The notes below the pieces were generated by a model. It made no database searches. It saw only the letters and a list, made by a program, of their open reading frames with translations, and was not told where the DNA came from. DNA of 64,000 bases from Entrophospora sp. SA101. Taxonomy: Eukaryota > Glomeromycota > Glomeromycetes > Entrophosporales > Entrophosporaceae. Below are positions 36,362-47,209 of this stretch, one piece after another (the stretch's first letter is position 1; each line of letters opens with the position of its first letter). Location of the stretch: the NCBI GenBank assembly GCA_958430865.1, contig CAUDNR010002957.1:1-64000 (forward strand), written 5' to 3'. The position numbers and the translations under genes are program-made.

Positions 36362-37568
36362 GCTATTATTTTAATTATGAGACAACTAGATGTTACACAA
36401 TTGGTCAATTCTCATAGTAACAGTAAAAACTTAAGATTCCAGTATTAACTATTTTTTTATTTCAAATCTAATTATATAAATCTATATATAAATTCCCATC
36501 ATTATTATAAGTTTTTTTAAGGATTAGTTATAAATTCTTTGGTAATCAATTTATGTTCGTTGATCCACACATTTTCTGCAAGTTGATTGTTCTGGCGAGT
36601 GTTGTGTTGGCTGACGAACAATTCAATAAACCTAAAAATAGTTTCTAATTGAGAGAACAAACTTTTTGATAATTAAACCCTATATAATTATTAATAATAA
36701 TTATATTTATTACCTTGTCCAATAAAAATGAGAAAATGTAGTGCGCAAGAAAATCCATGTTTTATAGATAATCAATATAAAACTAGAACAATTCACAGAT
36801 GCGAGGTGATGTCTTATTTGCCAATAATTTCGAAAAATCTTGGAGCAATGACCAAAAAAATTTACGAAGATTTAGCCAAAAAAGTTCATAGCAAACTCTA
36901 CAATGGTTATACTTATAAACTGCAGAGAAAGGTGTTTTGCATTTGTTACTAAAAAATTTGCTTTTAAACAATTTGATTCTTTATTTTAAAATCAAAAGAA
37001 AGCATATTAAGCTATTTCCTAATTAATTTACCACACTCCACCATTGCGACCATTAATTAAAGATTCATATTACTTAAATAATACAAAAGTCAGTACCTTT
37101 TTATTAAATAATAAAAATAGGTTATTCATGCATTGGAAATTCACTGCCAAAATAATAAAGAATAGAATTATTTTACGTTTTTATTACATTTAGATCTATT
37201 ATTAATAATATGACATTATGTTTTGAATAAAGGCATCCATAACAAATGTTGATTTAAACAGGGGGGCAATAACCCAGTTGGTTCTTAATTTTTAGCTTTA
37301 GCATACCATCAGTATTGTATATACTGTATGTCTTGCGCTATATGATAATAATAATTATTTCTTTTTTTAATAGTCATATTAGTTCCTCAAATACGAATGA
37401 ACATAATTAGTGCTTCTCTGAAACAGACTATTTTATGCATTTGAATTCACTGTTGGCAACGAGTGTGAAGTTATGCTTTTGTTAAAGAGCCTTTAACCAC
37501 ATGTACTATGTCGTCTTGGTTGCACTTTGCATTGGAATAAGGCCCCGAACGAGTCGTTTTATTCTTTG

Positions 37569-37613
<45 letters not shown>

Positions 37614-37737
37614 ATAATAAATTAAAAATTGTATTATACATATTAAATATACAAAAAAAAAAAAAAAAAAATTTTTTAATAACTTACAAAAAAAATATGA
37701 TTATATCCTGTATAAATAATATTGTTTAATAAATCTA
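36362..37737. other. intergenic; (att)n microsatellite
   Basis: A frame at 36728-36952 (74 codons) has no recognisable domain and no splice support. (att)n/(taa)n tract at about 37570-37622 and a poly-A/T stretch after it. Otherwise nothing seen. Confidence 0.5.
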
Positions 37738-39030
37738 TTAATATGAATTTTGTTTATGGTTTACAGGTTGAATGAAAGGTCGAGAAGCGTAATAGGAAGG
37801 AGCAGTCCAGGCTTTTGCCCTCATTAAATACACACGTCTGTCAATTCTAATAACCAACTCTTCGAAATATAATGGTTTGCCTTTAGTTGTTCCAAAATAA
37901 GCAGATAAATCGTTATAACTATGATATTTTTGATTATCAATTTCGATGCAAGAATCTTTTAAAAACGGTAATTTAAGCGATGGCGATAAAGTTAATGAAC
38001 TAACGTCATCAATATGAGCGTTATCATTAGAGTTGGTATTGTTATGAGTACTATGAGTGTTATTATTATTTATTCTAAAAGATTCAGTTAAAACTTTAAA
38101 GGTTCGTTCTTCGTCGGCGTTTTTGAATGCAAAATTTTCAAATTTTATTCCATTACTCCATTTTGAAGTGACTGTGGCAAATGCATCCTTACCATGTATC
38201 TCCAATTTGTAAAGGCCTCTCTCGACATTTGATTCTATTTGAATTACTTGATGATTAACATTATTATCATCTTCACTATCCGTGCTATTATCATCTTCAC
38301 TATCCGTGTTATTGTCATCAACATTGACATTATTGTTATTGTCTGTTACATTATTATCAGTTAATGTGTTTTCACTGGTATTAATTTTCTTCTTTAATAT
38401 TGGATTCGTATCATAAATCAAATTTTTTCCATCCCATCTTCTCAACTCAATATCTTTAATATTTATTGCCAAGACTGGTTCATTCTCAGGAGCGTAAGTT
38501 ATAATTTTCCAAGGTATAACGACCTTGGGAAAATTTTGTTCGAACACCTCTTCCAAAATTATTTGTAAATTTCCAAACCCGTAAAATCTAACATCTGCTA
38601 ATAAATTTTTCATTTCAGTCTTATCATGAAATGGCCAATCCACTTCATAACCACGTAAATACCTCACAATCATATCAAAATAGGTTGGGTCACGTTCAAT
38701 AAAAATTTTTGAAGTGTTTGATTCTTGAAAATAACCGAAAAATGCTGCAGTAAAGAAATTTGGTGCATCATTGTTTAAGGATTCTGAGGAAAGGAAAAAA
38801 CTCTTTTCACCAATTTTTATATCATAATATCTTGGTGATGTATGATTATTCTCATTCTTGATATTATTACCATCGTTATTCTTGGTATTGTTGTTGTTAT
38901 CGTTGTTGTTTTTGTTGTTTTTGTTGTCGTTGTTGTTGTTGTTGCTGTTGTTGTTGTCGTGATTATTTTGATACCTTTTATTATTGTGTTTAGTTTTTAA
39001 AGAATTGTTTAGATTTTTATAAAAAACCAT
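37738..39030 (-). CDS. KCTD-type (T1) BTB domain protein, single exon
   Basis: 430 aa without introns. Residues about 20-62 are an asparagine-rich run. Residues about 68-160 form a K+-channel-tetramerisation-type BTB domain: YYDIKIGEKSFFLSSESL, NFFTAAFFGYF, IFIERDPTYFDMIVRYLRGY, and DVRFYGFGNLQIILEE. A second Asn/Asp-rich tract (NVTDNNNNVNVDDNNTD) separates it from a C-terminal region with GLYKLEIHGKDAFATVTSKW, KVLTESFRINN and PLYFEELVIRIDRRVYLMR, which looks folded but is unassigned. No channel segments, so it is a soluble KCTD-like protein, possibly a cullin-3 adaptor (inference). Confidence 0.9.
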   Translation of the reverse strand: MVFYKNLNNSLKTKHNNKRYQNNHDNNNSNNNNNDNKNNKNNNDNNNNTKNNDGNNIKNENNHTSPRYYDIKIGEKSFFLSSESLNNDAPNFFTAAFFGYFQESNTSKIFIERDPTYFDMIVRYLRGYEVDWPFHDKTEMKNLLADVRFYGFGNLQIILEEVFEQNFPKVVIPWKIITYAPENEPVLAINIKDIELRRWDGKNLIYDTNPILKKKINTSENTLTDNNVTDNNNNVNVDDNNTDSEDDNSTDSEDDNNVNHQVIQIESNVERGLYKLEIHGKDAFATVTSKWSNGIKFENFAFKNADEERTFKVLTESFRINNNNTHSTHNNTNSNDNAHIDDVSSLTLSPSLKLPFLKDSCIEIDNQKYHSYNDLSAYFGTTKGKPLYFEELVIRIDRRVYLMRAKAWTAPSYYASRPFIQPVNHKQNSY

Positions 39031-39132
39031 CGTTAATAAATATAAATAATTGAGTTTAAATTTTAAATGGTTTCAGGATTATTTTAATGATGAATTGAGA
39101 ATCATAAAATTAAATCCTTTCATATTTATACA

Positions 39133-39198
39133 CAGTCAGACCTCTCTAAAGTCACATACCGTAAAGTCACACTTTATAAAAATCTCTATAGTCACGCC
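39133..39198. mobile_element. possible left end of a Tc1/pogo-like MITE
   Basis: Starts cagtcagacctctctaaag and has reiterated subterminal taaagtcac / tatagtcac motifs, a style shared with pogo-like MITE termini. No matching right end was found, so it may be a solo fragment. Confidence 0.3.
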
Positions 39199-39798
39199 TT
39201 TGAAAACAACTTTGTCGATAAAAAAGCCTATGTACAGTCACTCTTTGGAGAAAAGCCAACAGTTTACTATGTCTCAAGTGCATGACTATAATCATATATA
39301 TATAATAAACAAACACCCATCTCCTTAATTTCATTTCCAGATCGCTAAATAATTTTTAATAAATCATATGTAATGCATAAAATTGTATGCATCTGCACGA
39401 TAATCATTATTACAATCAAAAAAGAAGAAAATTAATGAAAATCTATTAATAAATACTTCATTTGTCGATCTATTGTTATTGCTAAAAATGGATTCGATTA
39501 TTTTTTTTTTGGAAAATAAATTTTCCCAAATAATTAAATTGAATGATCATAATTATGATAACGATGACAACTTTAAATTTGCGGAGAGAATTCAATTAAG
39601 GAAATTTATTATTAATTTTATTGAAACTATGAAATAAATACAATTTAGTGATTAATTAATATGAAACTTCCAATAGCCGTATTAGAAAAAAATAGTTGAT
39701 AATAATTGACCGTTTTTCCGCGTGAAATATGATAATCGAATTTTGAATTTTATTCGCATATATTTATTCGATTTCTTTTTTTATTTTCACACTCCTTG

Positions 39799-39840
<42 letters not shown>

Positions 39841-40124
39841 GAAGAGCTCTCTTTCTACTATATAATATATGAATTCTCCACAAAATAAATTACCAAAATT
39901 ATCGCGCTCAATACCAAATAATTTCATGAGATAATTTTTTATTTATTTACAAAGAGATCATTGATATCGTAGCAAAATCGAAAGTGTAGAATGATGATAA
40001 CAAAATTTCAAGGTGTAATTACACCACAAAAAAAATTTATTGAAATTAATATTAATTTATATATCTGAACAATACATGTGTGAGTATGTACAATATCAAA
40101 GATGTATTAATTAAAATATCACAG

Positions 40125-40236
40125 GTGAAAAATTTACCAATATAATGGCGAAATTAGCTAAGATTATGAATTTACCTAGCAATGTTGATTCTCATAAAGT
40201 TTTGGATATAATTTCCGAGAAAATCGGCACAATGAG
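40125..40236 (+). pseudogene. orphan exon-like fragment, possibly from an iron-containing alcohol dehydrogenase
   Basis: A 112-bp stretch open in one frame and bounded by a good acceptor (atcacag) and a donor (gag/gttttt). It reads EKFTNIMAKLAKIMNLPSNV then DSHKVLDIISEKIGTMR, which resembles the helical C-terminal part of Fe-dependent alcohol dehydrogenases. No flanking exons were found within 1 kb on either side. The family guess is weak. Confidence 0.3.
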
Positions 40237-40587
40237 GTTTTTACCAATCATTTTTACATACTAATGTTTTGGTAAAAAGGAATCGAAGGTGATTATCTCA
40301 AATACCATGATTACTCTACATATTGAAGTACTATGTAAAATGAGGACATTAATATGATCAAAATCAAAACGTGTGGCTATGTGATCGGTAATTCGCCTGG
40401 TTTATGAATGAATCGGTCACGCCCCAAATCTGCGTTTCCATTGGGATTCAACTATATTTAGATATCACATGTTATTTATAATGACAATTGTATTCATTTT
40501 ACTTTTGTTTGCCAATAAATAAGAAAATTTTACAAATGAAAGATAAATTAAAACAATTATGATAGTGAGTGAATGATAACCAGGTAA

Positions 40588-40722
40588 AAGGGCTGGCTGC
40601 GCAAAGGGGTTAAATCCTAATTTGGTAATAATTTTTTGACTTTATATTAATATTAATATGATGACTAAATAGTTTAGTCGGTCAGTTTAGCCAAATGCTT
40701 ATTTAGGTTATGCGGCTAGCCC
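40588..40722. mobile_element. small inverted-repeat element, about 135 bp
   Basis: Left arm agggctggctgcgc and right arm, on the other strand, agggctagccgcat; 11 of 14 match. Both arms stand out as GC-rich in an AT-rich setting. No clear target duplication. Confidence 0.35.
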
Positions 40723-40981
40723 TGATAGAATCCTCGGATCATAAAGAATATTGTAACTAATATATAGAATATGATAAGCAGGATTTTGTCTCCTTTTTTT
40801 TTAATATTTGTTTTTATATATTATTTTCTTTATCTCAAAGCAAAACTGGATTATAAAGAATATTGCAATTAATTACATATAAATTATAGGTAACTTCATG
40901 TTAATAGCATCATAAAGATTGCAAAAACGAAAAGTTTATTAGTAAAAAAGCCTTTTTTGATGTTTTTAGATAATCTATACT

Positions 40982-41245
40982 ATAGTAAAAACACGTAATA
41001 TTCAAACCCTTATAACTTTCGAAGGAAACAATTTATAAGCTTCAAACCAAAGACACACGTTATTGAATTATCATTAAATAAAAATATGGAACCCTTTTTT
41101 AATTTTTAATTTTTTAGTAATAATTAAGGTTTTTCTTAGTTAATATAAAAAAAGTTCTTCATATTTTTATTTAATGATAACTCAATAACGTGTGTCTTTA
41201 GTTCGAAGCATATAGATCGTTTCATGAGGGTTGAATTTTACTATT
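40982..41245. mobile_element. 264-bp hairpin MITE
   Basis: Long inverted repeat: 41040-41092 pairs with 41156-41210 (shared core gacacacgttattga and ttatcattaaataaaaatatg), and weaker pairing continues outward to atagtaaaa at 40982 and its complement near 41245. The loop is A/T only. No coding capacity. Confidence 0.65.
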
Positions 41246-42304
41246 TGAAATGATGGCAAAATAATGAAAATAAATGTGGCCTCTCATATGTTTGTTAATA
41301 CATATAATATTGGACCCATATTTTTAATACAACCTTTAACAAAAATCTTTTATATACAGGCATATGAATATTTGATATTATTAAAAATGATGTGAACATG
41401 TTAATATTAGATGGAAATCTACATTTTGGGGGAATTTGGGTAAAGAAATGTTTACTGAAAAAAAAAACACGTGCGTTCATAATCATGACATTTTGGAGTG
41501 CATTCTGCTTCGTATTGATTAAATTGTTGAGGCAGGGGGTTTTTAATTACCATCCAATGCAAAAAGGAAAATACATGGGATGGTGAAGGAAACTTTGATA
41601 ATAAAGAACTCATATCCAACTACGTTGGATGTTGACCATCCTAAACTGTTAAATCATTCATTTTCAATATTTCTCCAACAACGTTGCAATTCGAAAAACA
41701 AAATTTTATTTTATATTCATTATTTTTATTAATATTCCAAGAAGTTTATAATGTTTTAATACACAGAATCCGCGAGCACTACGCATTAATATTAAATAGA
41801 ACTTTGCAGATTCGTACCAGTCCACGTTGAATTTTCAACAAGGTATTTTTTTGAAGCTTTAGAAACGCTACTTTAAAAAATTATATCAAAAGAAAGCCAA
41901 AATTTTTTTACAAGTATGAAAACATTAACTAATGGTGTACATGTTTTATTTATATTTACTAATAAATACCATTAATTTCATGAGGGAGACAGGTTTGAAA
42001 TTGATGATATACTTGTCCATACTCCAACCCATCTATAGTTGCCCATAATTGTTTTTCGAGGAAACTTGATTACGGCAATGATCACAGATTCTTAATATCC
42101 TTTATATGAATGAACTATATATTAATATGTAACCTACTACGAAAATAACCTTGGCAACTATTAAAGTTAAGGAAATTACGACGACTATGAAAAACTATGG
42201 AATTACAGTGAATTACTATAACCTCATCCCATCTCGCTCCATCACAAAAAATTATTAAACATATCATAAAACAATTAAAAGAGAAATAATTCTGTAATTA
42301 CAAA

Positions 42305-42905
42305 TGGAAAACAATCATTGTTCCAAATTATGATTATCTAACAATTCACCAATGTCAAAATTTGCATCTCCATGATTAATATCATTTTTTTTCATAAATT
42401 TCATTTGATAAATGTTATTATTAGTCAATAACCTAAACTTGAATTCAAACCAATGCTTTCAGTAATAATGATTAAATAGCTATCATTAACACCATCCAAA
42501 TTTATAACCTCGTCACAATTATCATTACATCTTGAAGATTATCATCTTATCCAAAAATATCATTTCCATTGGTTATTGATAAAGCAATTTGGTTAAAATG
42601 TTCTTCAAATGAACTTTATTCATTCGCCTTTTTCTTCTTTTTCCTGAGTACCATCCTAATACTGAAAACACTCTTTCACATGTTCCATTATGAGGAACAA
42701 TGGAATGTAATTTTAAAGCAAGTGTTATAATGCAATCCTCGCTTTTTTAAGCTCTAGAGAAATCCACTAATTTATAGGAGTATTAATACCATCTAAATAG
42801 ATTCCATTGAATGGTTCCTCAAAAATTATATATAGATTTAGCTGTACTAATAAAAGATCAGAGCTTGTTTTGCCACCACCTTGATTTTTCCAAACACTAA
42901 GTACT
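42305..42905 (-). pseudogene. hAT transposase pseudogene, C-terminal part
   Basis: On the minus strand the hAT C-terminal dimerisation region is recognisable: YIIFEEPFNGIYLDG, then SIVPHNGTCERVFSVLGWYS followed by GKRRKRRMNKVHLKNI and an acidic tail. Stops and frameshifts interrupt it (for example N*WISLEL, AL*HLL*). The N-terminal BED finger and core are not found nearby. This dimerisation segment is complementary in content to the hAT pseudogene at 47210-48920, which has lost it. Confidence 0.7.
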
Positions 42906-43850
42906 GTTTTTAATACATTTCTAAAAATTTTATATTGAAAGAAAAATGCTATATAAAGAAAACAAGTTATAGATCTTATAAGAGAATTGTAGAATTGTCA
43001 TAATACATGAATATTTAAAATCTGCATTTTGAATGCGATTTTTTTTATATTTCACATGCTGCTGATTTTATCAATTCTAAAAAAACAATCAGATAAGAAT
43101 TTTTGATCCTTGGTTGCACATGTTGCTGGGCCAATCGTCACTTCCAATTATTCAAAATCATGAGTTCTGGCATGATTTTGAATGATAGCCTTGATAGCAT
43201 TCACCTTTAATCATTTCATAATTTTTAAATTTAATTTAGGATTGTATAAGAATCAATTTTTCTGCAATTGATTGTAAAATTGATTATATGATTAAAAGTG
43301 ATTGGCAAAGTTATAGTTGATTGTAATTGATTATTAAAAAAAATCAATTGTATATCATTCTAAACATAATTAGCAACAACAATTAAGGTTCCAAACAATT
43401 TGATTTGAGTTGAAATTTAAAGTGATTTGACTTGATTTAAATCAAACCAGAATCCTAAATTTCTTTTAATGTTGTATTAACAGGTTTCTATTCAAATAGG
43501 ATTTATTTAAATTATTTGTTTTATTCTTTATGAATTTGAGTATTCAAAATACATTGAATGTTTATTTGAATAATTCGAATAAGAATTTGTATTACAAATG
43601 GAAACTCTACATACTGTATTAATGTTAATAATGATAACAAGTAATGCAATTTACAGTTTCACAATTCAATGTTTTAAATTTAAATAATAAATATCAAATT
43701 ATTTATTGGTTTGAATCAATTTGAATTGGATTGAATCAAAGCACAATTTGTATTTGATTCATATTTGACTCAAATGGAACAAATCAGAAATTCAGTGATT
43801 CAAATCAATTCTGTTCGAATTTCATTGATTCATTCAGAGTCTCAACAACA
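42906..43850. other. repetitive gatttgaattgatt-rich DNA
   Basis: Between about 43250 and 43810 short phrases such as attgattgtaa, gatttgacttgattt and gattcaaatcaatt recur in both orientations. No gene seen. Confidence 0.4.
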
Positions 43851-43851
43851 C

Positions 43852-45123
43852 TCACCTCCCAAAAGTCATGGACCACCTCAAAAAAAAATTTTTTTATTAA
43901 TATTTTGTAGAGCCACCATTACTATTAATACATTCTTGTATTCTCCTAGGCATACTTGATATTAAATTAATATAATATTGTTTATCTATTTCACCCATTC
44001 CTTTTTTAAAATATTAAACAATTCCTTTTTATTTTTAGGCTTTCTTTTTGATTTTTTGAGTTGTCTTTCAAGTTCTGCCCATAAATGTTCTATTGGATTC
44101 AAGTCAGGTGACTGTGAAGGACAATTTGTTAATGTTCTAATTTTATTTTCTTGAATCCAAGCCATTACATCTCATGCAGTATGCACTGCGGCATTGTCAT
44201 CTTGAAAAAGATAACCTTTTCCATGAAATTTTTTCTCAATGTAGGGCAACAGATGTCTTCTCATTATTTCAATGTAATCCCATCTATCCATAGTTCCATC
44301 TACTAAAATGAGGGGTCCTAATCCTCTATTTGAAAAGCAACTCCAAACCATAATGCTACCACCATTATGTTTCACAGTTGGTACCAAATTTTGTTTTTCA
44401 AAACGTGTACCGTAAGTTCTCCAGACATGATTTGGACCATCATTGTTAAAAACTGCAAACCTAGATTCATCTGACCAAATAAGAATTCCCCACTTTCTAA
44501 TAGACCATGATTGCTTCTCCAAACACCAATTAAGTCAGTTCTCCATTTGTACATCAGTTAATAAAGGTTTTTGTGCTGGAATACAAGAAAAAAAACCAAG
44601 ATTATGTAAGGACCTACGGATTGTCTTCTGTGATGCCTTGGTATTAGTTTTTTTTTCAAAGTTTTGCTAAAGTACTACAGGGTTTCTTATTAACAATTCT
44701 ATTTATAACTCATTCTTTTTCTTCACCAATTAATTTTGGACGTCCAGATTGAGGTGTAGAACTTGTTGTATGTGTGACTCTAAAGCACACCAAAATATTA
44801 TGGACTGTAGACTTTGATATTCCAAGAACTTACTAATTTCTCTCTCGCTACTACCAGCTCTGGACATACCAACAATTTGACCACGGGTTTCTTCATTTAA
44901 TTCTTTCCTTTTTGAGTTTAAATTATCAACTTCCATTTAAAAAAATGTGATGATCAAAATTTCAACACTTCAAAACAAACACAATAACAAAACTTCCATG
45001 TAACTCTTTATTCAGCGATGAAAATCATAACAAACATAAACAAATGATTCAGGAATATACTGTAAAAATTTCACATGTAGTTAATAAATTGATAAAATTT
45101 TAATTGGTTTTCAAAAAAGTGGT
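43852..45123 (-). mobile_element. Tc1/mariner element with dead transposase, right end cut by the N gap
   Basis: Minus-strand reading gives a Tc1-type transposase: HTH start ELNEETRGQIVGMSRAGSSE (44936 onward), SGRPKLIGEEKE, then WSDESRF (first Asp), GGSIMVWSCFS, YLFQDDNAAVHTA (second Asp), PSQSPDLNPIEHLWAEL (third acidic residue, about 34 residues on) and an end IQECINSNGG near 43900. Stops and frameshifts in the linker (for example after GEEKE) and after VHTA show it is dead. The left terminus 43852-43878 contains aaaagtcatggaccacct; on the right the sequence reaches aaaaaagtggt and stops at the Ns, exactly where ccatgactttt would follow. Confidence 0.8.
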
Positions 45124-45133
45124 NNNNNNNNNN
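45124..45133. other. assembly gap (10 N)
   Basis: Ten N in a row; placeholder length is likely. Everything to the right, including the second copy of the 14-kb block, is joined to the left part only across this gap. Confidence 0.99.
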
Positions 45134-45234
45134 AATAATTGATACAAATAATAATAATAAATGTGTCACGTTTCTAATGTAAATATTTATGTACCACCCC
45201 GATGTTACACATGACTTCGGAGTAATTTGTTACA

Positions 45235-45700
45235 GTAACCATAGAAGAATAAGCTTTACAAATTTGATTGTTAATTGTTAATTAAAAAAAAAAAGATCTT
45301 TTTCCTCATGTTCATTTATTTTTATCCAGATCAAAGGTCTATTTTGTCAATCAGATGTTTTTTTTCAAGCCTACATCACCATAAAAGAATAAATTTCAAT
45401 TGTTAAAAAAATCAACTAAGCTTTTTTTTTCTTAATTTAAAGAAAAAAAGATCCTTCGCAAAGAAGAACCTCGTGTGAATCAAAAGCCATTTGCGAATTT
45501 CGATTGTTAAAATCTTTTGTCCTGATCTTTTCCTCGTGTTTATTTATTTTTATCCCAGATCAAAGGTCAATTTGATTGATCAGCTGTTTTTTTCAAGACT
45601 ACATCACCATAGAAGAATAAGCTTCACGCAAACATCAAAAGTCATTTACAAATTTCGATTGTTTAAAAAAAATTAGCTAAGCTTTTTTTTCTTAACTGAT
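45235..45700. repeat. degenerate tandem repeat, period about 225 bp
   Basis: The phrase catcaccata(g/a)aagaataa.. followed by caattt/caaatttcgattgtt, ctaagctttttttt, a gatc-containing stretch, ttatttttatcc(c)agatcaaaggtc and a run of t before caagcctac/caagactac occurs twice in full and once in part. Confidence 0.6.
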
Positions 45701-46682
45701 CAACACGTTTTATTTGTTTTTCCAGAAAGGAAATTTTTCATTAATCAAAACGATTTTATTGTTTTCTCCAAAAGGAAATCAGATCACTCACCATCCTTCA
45801 AATGGTCATAATCCAAAAAAATTTTTTTTAATTCAATACGAACAATCAAAAAAATTTGCATGAACATTTTTAAAATTGACAACGAAATAAACTGTTTTTG
45901 AACCCAAGTCTTGTGACCAGAAAATATCACCAACACGTTGTGTGACAAACCTTTCACGATCTGAAGTAAAAAAAGGTTCCAAGACAAGACAAGACCATCA
46001 ATTTTTGGTCATTTTGAATGGTCCGAAATGTTGGTGCAAGACAAAGACCTAATGGTAGACAGTGGTTGACACCATGCAAAAAACATCTAAAGCGAAACAC
46101 GATTTCCTTTCAGTCAAATATCTGTTTCGCTCAACCTTGACGTTTTGAACCAAAACAGATAAGTTTTTCAGTTTTACAAATCATGACAAACAGATAACAA
46201 TTGGGATTCACACGGTACGGTGACGTAAAATAACCACAAAAATTTATAATTTTTTTGGAAAACGAAAATATTCCTGTTCAAATTTCAACTTTATTAATTT
46301 TAGCAAATTTCAAGCCAACGCAGCAAAGAAAAAAAAAACGACTCATCACAAAGTTTTACCCTTTGATTTTGATCTCATCCTTCCCCAAAAATTCAGTTTA
46401 TCAAAGTTGAGGAAACAGGATGTTTCGATTCGTGGTGATTCGTACCGTTACTGAACTGAACTGAACTAAACTGAACTGAACTGAATCTGAGTCTTCTTTA
46501 CAAACGAATTATTTCCCGTGCGACCAAACATTTCAAAATTGGGCAAAGTCGTTAGATTAGGGAAACATACAAAAAAAAGGGGAAACATTACACGAAATAT
46601 AAAAAATCTACACAAAAATTACGACATCGAGTAAGGCACCGTAACACGGAAACCTTTTCTTCTTTTATATGTGTTAATGTGT

Positions 46683-46935
46683 TAAAGAATAGAGATACAA
46701 GCCCCAAGTTAAATTTAAAATATACTAGAGTAATAGAGCTATAGTCTTTTTTTTTTATTTTAATATAAACAATGGCACTTATTTTAAGCTAGAAAAAGAA
46801 AAGAAAAAGTTGTGTATATGTTACAAAATTTATGAAAGTAAAATCTAAAAATCTCTATAGATTTACTGTCCCATTTCATTTCTCTAGTATATTTGAAACT
46901 TAAATTGGGGCCTGTACCTCTATTCTTCAAAGAGT
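46683..46935. mobile_element. 253-bp inverted-repeat element (MITE)
   Basis: Arm 46683-46733 (agaatagagatacaagcccc..aaatatactagag) pairs with 46885-46935 (agaatagaggtacaggcccc..aaatatactagag on the other strand), roughly 50 bp at high identity. Interior AT-rich, non-coding. No target duplication identified. Confidence 0.65.
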
Positions 46936-47209
46936 TTATAACCCATTCAAAGTTTTGTGAAAAAATGATTGGTAAAAAATTGCCATATATGTGATCGATT
47001 GTTGTAAACAAGAATGGTTGACGAAATACTTTTTACAAGGCGGGGAATTATTTCGTCAACCGTTGTTAATTTCGTCACATTTAACGAAATGTGACACAAA
47101 TGATGAGAGATTGATAATCAATGATATGTGGTACCAAAAATCATTTTTTTAATCTGTTCACTTATATACAAGGAACCTTTGTCATTATGCCACAGCAGAT
47201 GAGACCAAC

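Larger units (their letters stand above)
39031..42304. other. gene-poor stretch with several repeat fragments
   Basis: Contains a possible transposon end (39133-39198), an (att)n microsatellite (about 39798-39840), an orphan exon (40125-40236) and two inverted-repeat elements (40588-40722 and 40982-41245). The frames at 39050-39328 and 41392-41586 overlap repeats and are not supported. Confidence 0.5.
45134..47209. other. repeat-rich intergenic DNA
   Basis: Includes two to three tandem units (45235-45700), an actga/actaa pentamer run near 46448-46490, an inverted-repeat element (46683-46935) and two adjacent hairpins (47016-47095). The frames at 45784-45987 and 46784-47011 fall in repeats. 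No gene. Confidence 0.5.

Noticed and set aside
36728..36952. 74-codon frame
   Set aside because: No domain, no splice partners; overlaps an equally long antisense frame.
38860..38970. Simple gtt/att repeat tract as independent satellite
   Set aside because: It is the codon run for the Asn-rich segment of the KCTD-type protein.
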